Below, in pieces: positions 60,179 through 64,000 of a DNA stretch of 64,000 bases. Every line of letters begins with the position of its first letter. Positions within the stretch are counted from its first letter, which is position 1. Source of the DNA: Chloromonas sp. AAM2. Lineage: Eukaryota > Chlorophyta > Chlorophyceae > Chlamydomonadales > Chlamydomonadaceae. Position numbers and translations under genes: made by a program. The notes under the pieces were generated by a model. The model had not been told where the DNA came from. It did not search any database and worked only from the letters and a program-made list of their open reading frames with translations. The DNA is taken from positions 1 to 64,000 of the forward strand of contig QAXH01006680.1 in assembly GCA_004335635.1 (NCBI GenBank). The letters are read 5' to 3'.

Positions 60179-62636
60179 TCATGTGGCAGCCAGTCTGACC
60201 AGTGACTTGACCACTTTGGTCACTCGTCTGACAGTGAGAGAAATCCTCTCTCCACCACGTGGCAACAATCGTCCCTGCTGATGGGTTGTCCCCAATGTGT
60301 GCGCTGCAACCTCCGTGTTTGACATGGGCGGCTGGTATGCATGTACCACTTCGCCGTTGCATGTAGGTGGTTGTGTTGCACTTGAGGGGTCTGAATCATG
60401 ATGACAGAAAGGTGGTTCTGCCGCATGTCCCTGATGGCATGTGCTTGGCTGTGCTGCAGTGTTGGCTGGCTGTACCATATCAGCTGCTTCAATGAGACGT
60501 GCCTGTGGCTGGTGTGCGCGTGTGGCGTCCGCGCGGCTTGTGCACGGCTGCTGTGCTTGTGGGACCACCTCTGGATGGCACGTGAGGTTCAGAACCGAGG
60601 CATCTAGCAGCTCCTCCTGCACCTGCAAGGTGACAGGGAACAGCAACGCTTGGCCGGATGTGAATACCAGGCAGACGAAAAATAAGTGGTCAGGGCGTGG
60701 CTTGCGGGGGAGTTCAAAAACGGCACAGCCAACAATTCTTCTCCGCAAGTAGGTGCTTCTACCTTCTGTTGCTTAGGGGTTCACGTCAACGTCGTCTCTG
60801 GCTTCCTTGTGTCTTCATCCTCGTGTCAGGCATGGCTTGCTCGCACTCATGCTCAATGCATGCCTGCTGTAATCTCCCTGTCCATACGTGTGCATGTGCC
60901 CGGCCCCGTCTGCCCACCTGCTGTATGCCATGCAGGCAGTGCGTGTATGCCTCTCCGGCAAAGACCAGGAGGCTGCGGGGCATGAGCAGCAGCGATGCGT
61001 CCGGGGCTGTGTCCGCACTGGGAGAACCTGCATACAGGTAAAACCACGCGGAAAGTAATGCAGGCAGCACAGTCGCATTGGAAAAGGTAGGCGCGGGCAG
61101 CACACACTTCAGTTGAGTGCAATCACACACACAGACAGTATAATATCCCAACTCGTGGGATGAAACGTAGCCAGGTTCAAAAACACGTCAAGGATTGAAG
61201 CGCATCCGAGGCCACACATTCTCGCCTCATGAGACAGACGCAAACCATCATGAAAGGATGTCAGCGCTTCCCCCTGGCCGTCTTGTGCTTTGATCACCAC
61301 TAGGTGAGCTTTGGCTGAAGCCTTGACACCCAGCATGAGGAGAGATTGTGTGCCAGTCAGCAGCAGCAAGCCAAGCCACAGGCTCACCAGTAGTGGTACC
61401 ACCCACCACCAGCACGTGCCGGGCCATTAACTGTAAGCCCTTGACGCGGGCAACCTGCTTGCATACCTTGGTCCGGCCGTTTTCTCCAGAAACGTATCAC
61501 TGCTGGTGCTCCCAGGGAGAGGATGCACACGCCTGGCCAATAAGACGGGCCATCCTCATGGGGCTGCAGACAGGTCAGTCAGTCAGGAAAAGGTTGATTT
61601 GCTGCACAGTCACCACGCTGTGAATACTGCGACTGGACTCCAGACAGGCCGGCGTGTTTAGATTCAGAAATCCAACAGCATCAGGTTCAGTTTGCCCTAG
61701 ACCCCGAGCCATGGATTGGGATCCGAGTTGGATATGACAACATCACGAGCAAAGAGCGTTTAAAACAGCAATGGCAACCGGCGGAAACCTGCTGGACGTT
61801 CGACCGTTCTTCTGTCACCTACTTTTTCGTTGGGAATTCCGCAAGTAAGGATTACCACCGAGGCGTGCATCCAGTCCAATTGCATACGCAGCCCATGCCC
61901 ATGACCTACCATGATGCCCTCTCCAGGCCTGTACGCATTGACCAGCACATGGTTGGGCGGTGCGTCCCCAAACACATGTGTGTCCACATGCAGCCGCGCC
62001 ATGAGCGGGTCCAGCCATGCGGGCAGGCGGGACTGGAGCAGGCCTTTGGGGTGCACCACACCGCCATGGTTCTGGAGCCGCCGACCGGACAGCTGCATGC
62101 AGCCATGTGCAAACATGCGGTGTCAACCGCATGTAAAAACGAAATGACCGCGTATGAAGGAACTCTACATACGATTTGAAGCAGCATAGTCAGGTGTAGG
62201 AGGGTGCAGTTTTCGTATGGGCAATAAGGCATATGGGTGCGCTTTGAGATGTGATTTGAAGATGGTTGCTGTGAGATGCATGGGAGCACCTGCGTCCACT
62301 TGGCTCGTGAGCCATGCACCTCTCGCAACAGCCTGCGCTCCTCGTCCTCAGTGATCTGCAGTTCATGCAAGTAAGCGTGCCACTGGCAACGGGAGTGCAG
62401 AGCTACACGTCCTGGCAAGGCAGCTCCATTCCATTGATTCCAGAAAGCTGCTGACACCGCCTTGGCATGCTGCATGTCATGGCAAAATCTTGAAACAGCA
62501 GTCTTGGAGACGACAACATACTCACATAGTCCGGAATGTACGCCAAGGTTTGTAGACTGTCCTGTATCAAATGATCCTGCACCAGCCTGCTGACCAAAGG
62601 GTTTGTGACGTCATCCATCGCGTTCGAGGAAGACAT
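60179..62636 (-). CDS. ALKBH6: ALKBH6-type 2-oxoglutarate/Fe(II) dioxygenase
   Basis: Six exons: 62636-62526, 62355-62290, 62092-61910, 61563-61467, 61027-60918 and 60622-60179. Spliced length 1,011 nt, 336 residues, in frame. Markers of the family appear in order: YIPDYV, EDEERRLLREVHGSRAKWTQ, LSGRRLQNHGGVVHPKGLL, NHVLVNAYRPGEGIM and PHEDGPSYWPGV, where H and D of HED bind iron. Then come ASLLLMPRSLLVFAGEAYTH, LHGIQ with the distal iron-binding His, and ISLTVRRV with the Arg that contacts 2-oxoglutarate. AlkB-family enzymes remove alkyl groups from nucleic acids; the ALKBH6 substrate is not settled. Unlike the roughly 240-residue animal protein, this one has an insertion of about 100 His/Gln/Pro/Thr-rich residues in the last exon between LHGIQ and the SLTVRR strand. 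Confidence 0.93.
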
Positions 62637-62752
62637 ACGGCAGCATTCAGAACGGAACGTAAGCTGGCTGAATCAGGGTCAGATTTCTCCGCTCAGATGT
62701 GGCGTTATAACCTCCAGCCCTTGGAACGCGACTTAAGCTGTGTTTCTGCTTG
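62637..62752. promoter_or_regulatory. 116-bp divergent promoter region between ALKBH6 and the HDAC
   Basis: The two start codons are only 116 bases apart and point away from each other, so UTRs and promoters overlap or are shared. No TATA box is evident. Confidence 0.5.
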
Positions 62753-64000
62753 ATGCAGCAGCGCTGCACGGGAATGCTGTGCCTGCTGCGTCGTGCTACT
62801 TCAACACTTGCACCTCGGCACGCAGCACACCACAGCACCACAAAAAGTCGCATCCGTACACACGCCTTGCCCCCTGGCCATCCGATCACTTACCATCCGG
62901 ACTTTGCCATCCAGCCCATCAAAGATGACCATAGATTTCCCATGCCCAAGGATCACCTGCTCTACCTGAGGCTCGAGGACCTGAGCCTCGCGCACAACAC
63001 ATTCACTCCCTCATATCCAGATGCTGATACATTGACGCTCTGCCACAGCAAGGAGTATGTTTCCAGGTGAGCATCAATGCACGCGTCCACACTCCGCTCA
63101 CTTGTATACCTTTGAAGTATTGCATGCCATCTGTGACGGCCAATTTGTGATTTGAGTATGGTCTGTTGATTTCCATCTGCAACCTTCTGCACCAAGCCAG
63201 CTTCTGTTTCAAACTCGCAGTTTCCTTGACGGCAGCATAAGCCAAGATGCCATGCGCCGCATTGGCCTGCCATGGTCACCCGCACTCGTGCAGCGCACGT
63301 GCATCGGTAGGCGACGCACACTGCGCACTGCACATGTTGAAACACGCAAGTGGTCACTGCACCTGCGCACGGATATACGTATGTAGGGACACATCTTGGG
63401 AATGCACTCACATCTGCCTGCTACCACGCATTACACATTATAACATTTGAAAAGTGATGTTTGCCAGTTCTTGGACAAGTGATGGGTTGATGTGGTGAAG
63501 CGAGTGTGTGACCTCAAGTGGCGATTTATGCTCATATTGTGGGTGGAGTGGCTGATAGGCTATGGGGAAGGGTGGACCGCACTTCAAGGGTGTACGGTTG
63601 TCGTTAACAGTCAAGTTGTCAATCTTGACAAAAAAATTCCGAACTTTTTGTCTTGACGGCAACACCCACTGCAAGCTGTCGAGAAGCAGCACAGGTCGTA
63701 ACGCTAAGTCGCACCCACATATTCAACAGCGGACAGTGTGTATATAAGAAAGAGATTGCCTCATGGTGTGTGATCATTTGCACCAAAGGACCCGGGCACT
63801 GTCTGCGTACTGGCACAGCGTTGTATAATGCCCATGTCTCATGCCCGGTTTGCTTGGCTCGTGCTGAACATTCCACAGAGCCATCATCAGCGGCACTACC
63901 TGGCACTCACAGACTTGCCCAACAATGCTGCAGCTGAGACTGCAAGGCTGCAGCTGAGACTGCAAGGCTGCAGCTGAGACTGCAAGGCTGCAGCTGAGCC
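62753..64000 (+). CDS. Class IV (HDAC11/HDA2-like) histone deacetylase, 5' part only
   Basis: Exon 1 (62753-63066) begins at the first ATG of the frame and encodes an Arg/His/Ser/Thr-rich leader of about 45 residues with almost no acidic residues, suggesting organelle targeting. The domain begins PITYHPDFAIQPIKDDHRFP then MPKDHLLYLRLEDL and LCHSKEYVS. Exon 2 (63221-63306) reads FLDGSISQDAMRRIGLPWSP then ALVQRTCIG. RRIGxPWSPxLVxR is characteristic of the bacterial/plant class IV deacetylase group. The zinc-binding and active-site His residues lie in later exons beyond the window; none was found between 63307 and 64000. An alternative start is the ATG at 62774. Divergent from ALKBH6. Confidence 0.88.
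63446..63480 (+). mobile_element. Single MITE end, in the HDAC intron
   Basis: GTGATG followed by TTTGCCAGTTCTTGGACAAG, two changes from the consensus terminus and without the long A run. No partner before the window edge. Confidence 0.5.
63927..64000. repeat. 20-bp tandem repeat at the right edge
   Basis: GCTGCAGCTGAGACTGCAAG starts at 63927, 63947, 63967 and 63987 and continues off the window. In the HDAC intron, as far as can be seen. Confidence 0.9.

Overview
This is nuclear DNA from a unicellular green plant, most likely a trebouxiophyte-type green alga of moderate GC. Coccomyxa or Trebouxia-like is a guess from gene content, not proven. The genes are broken by many short GT-AG introns of roughly 80-1,400 bases. 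They belong to eukaryotic and plant families: UPF3, PIG-S, a chloroplast-type bifunctional nuclease, an OPR-like organellar RNA-binding protein, ALKBH6 and a class IV histone deacetylase. Secreted proteases carry extensin-like SPPPP tails. There is no prokaryotic operon, CRISPR array or convincing tRNA or rRNA gene.

Layout. 1-6618 (-): 5' part of a large multi-exon protein with LOTUS/OST-HTH-like segments, running off the left edge. 6893-10529 (+): UPF3, divergent from it. 12083-18115 (+): PIGS. 19073-21535 (-) and 24880-28809 (-): tandem paralogous papain-like proteases with proline-rich tails. 30386-35320 (-): mitochondrial carrier. 36248-39193 (+): rhomboid protease. 41162-47564 (-): NT-C2/DIL-type protein. 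49304-51007 (-): single-exon OPR-like repeat protein. 52222-55137 (-): tail-anchored START/VASt-like protein. 55452-57528 (+): BFN-UVR nuclease. 60179-62636 (-): ALKBH6. 62753 to beyond the right edge (+): class IV HDAC. For UPF3, the carrier, the rhomboid, the BFN protein and ALKBH6, exon boundaries were traced base by base and the spliced lengths are in frame (432, 363, 301, 336 and 336 residues).

The most striking unexplained layer is a family of short elements. They are bounded by the inverted sequence TTTGCCAGTTCTGGGACAAT, preceded by an A-rich stretch. There are five paired copies (about 150, 515, 650, 440 and 415 bp) and a sixth small pair (175 bp counted below as one of the five size classes plus the 150 bp one), with at least five single ends, scattered through introns and intergenic DNA. 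None encodes a recognisable transposase, so they look like a non-autonomous DNA transposon (MITE) family that was recently active. One copy has terminal inverted repeats of at least 125 bp that run into an assembly gap.

Most genes are housekeeping and unrelated to each other. Three close divergent pairs (LOTUS/UPF3, START-like/BFN, ALKBH6/HDAC) probably share promoters. Several tandem repeats (periods 13, 20, 21, 27, 49 and 53 bp) lie in introns or at the window ends. Two runs of N (25039-25193, 51731-51924) mark unresolved repeats.
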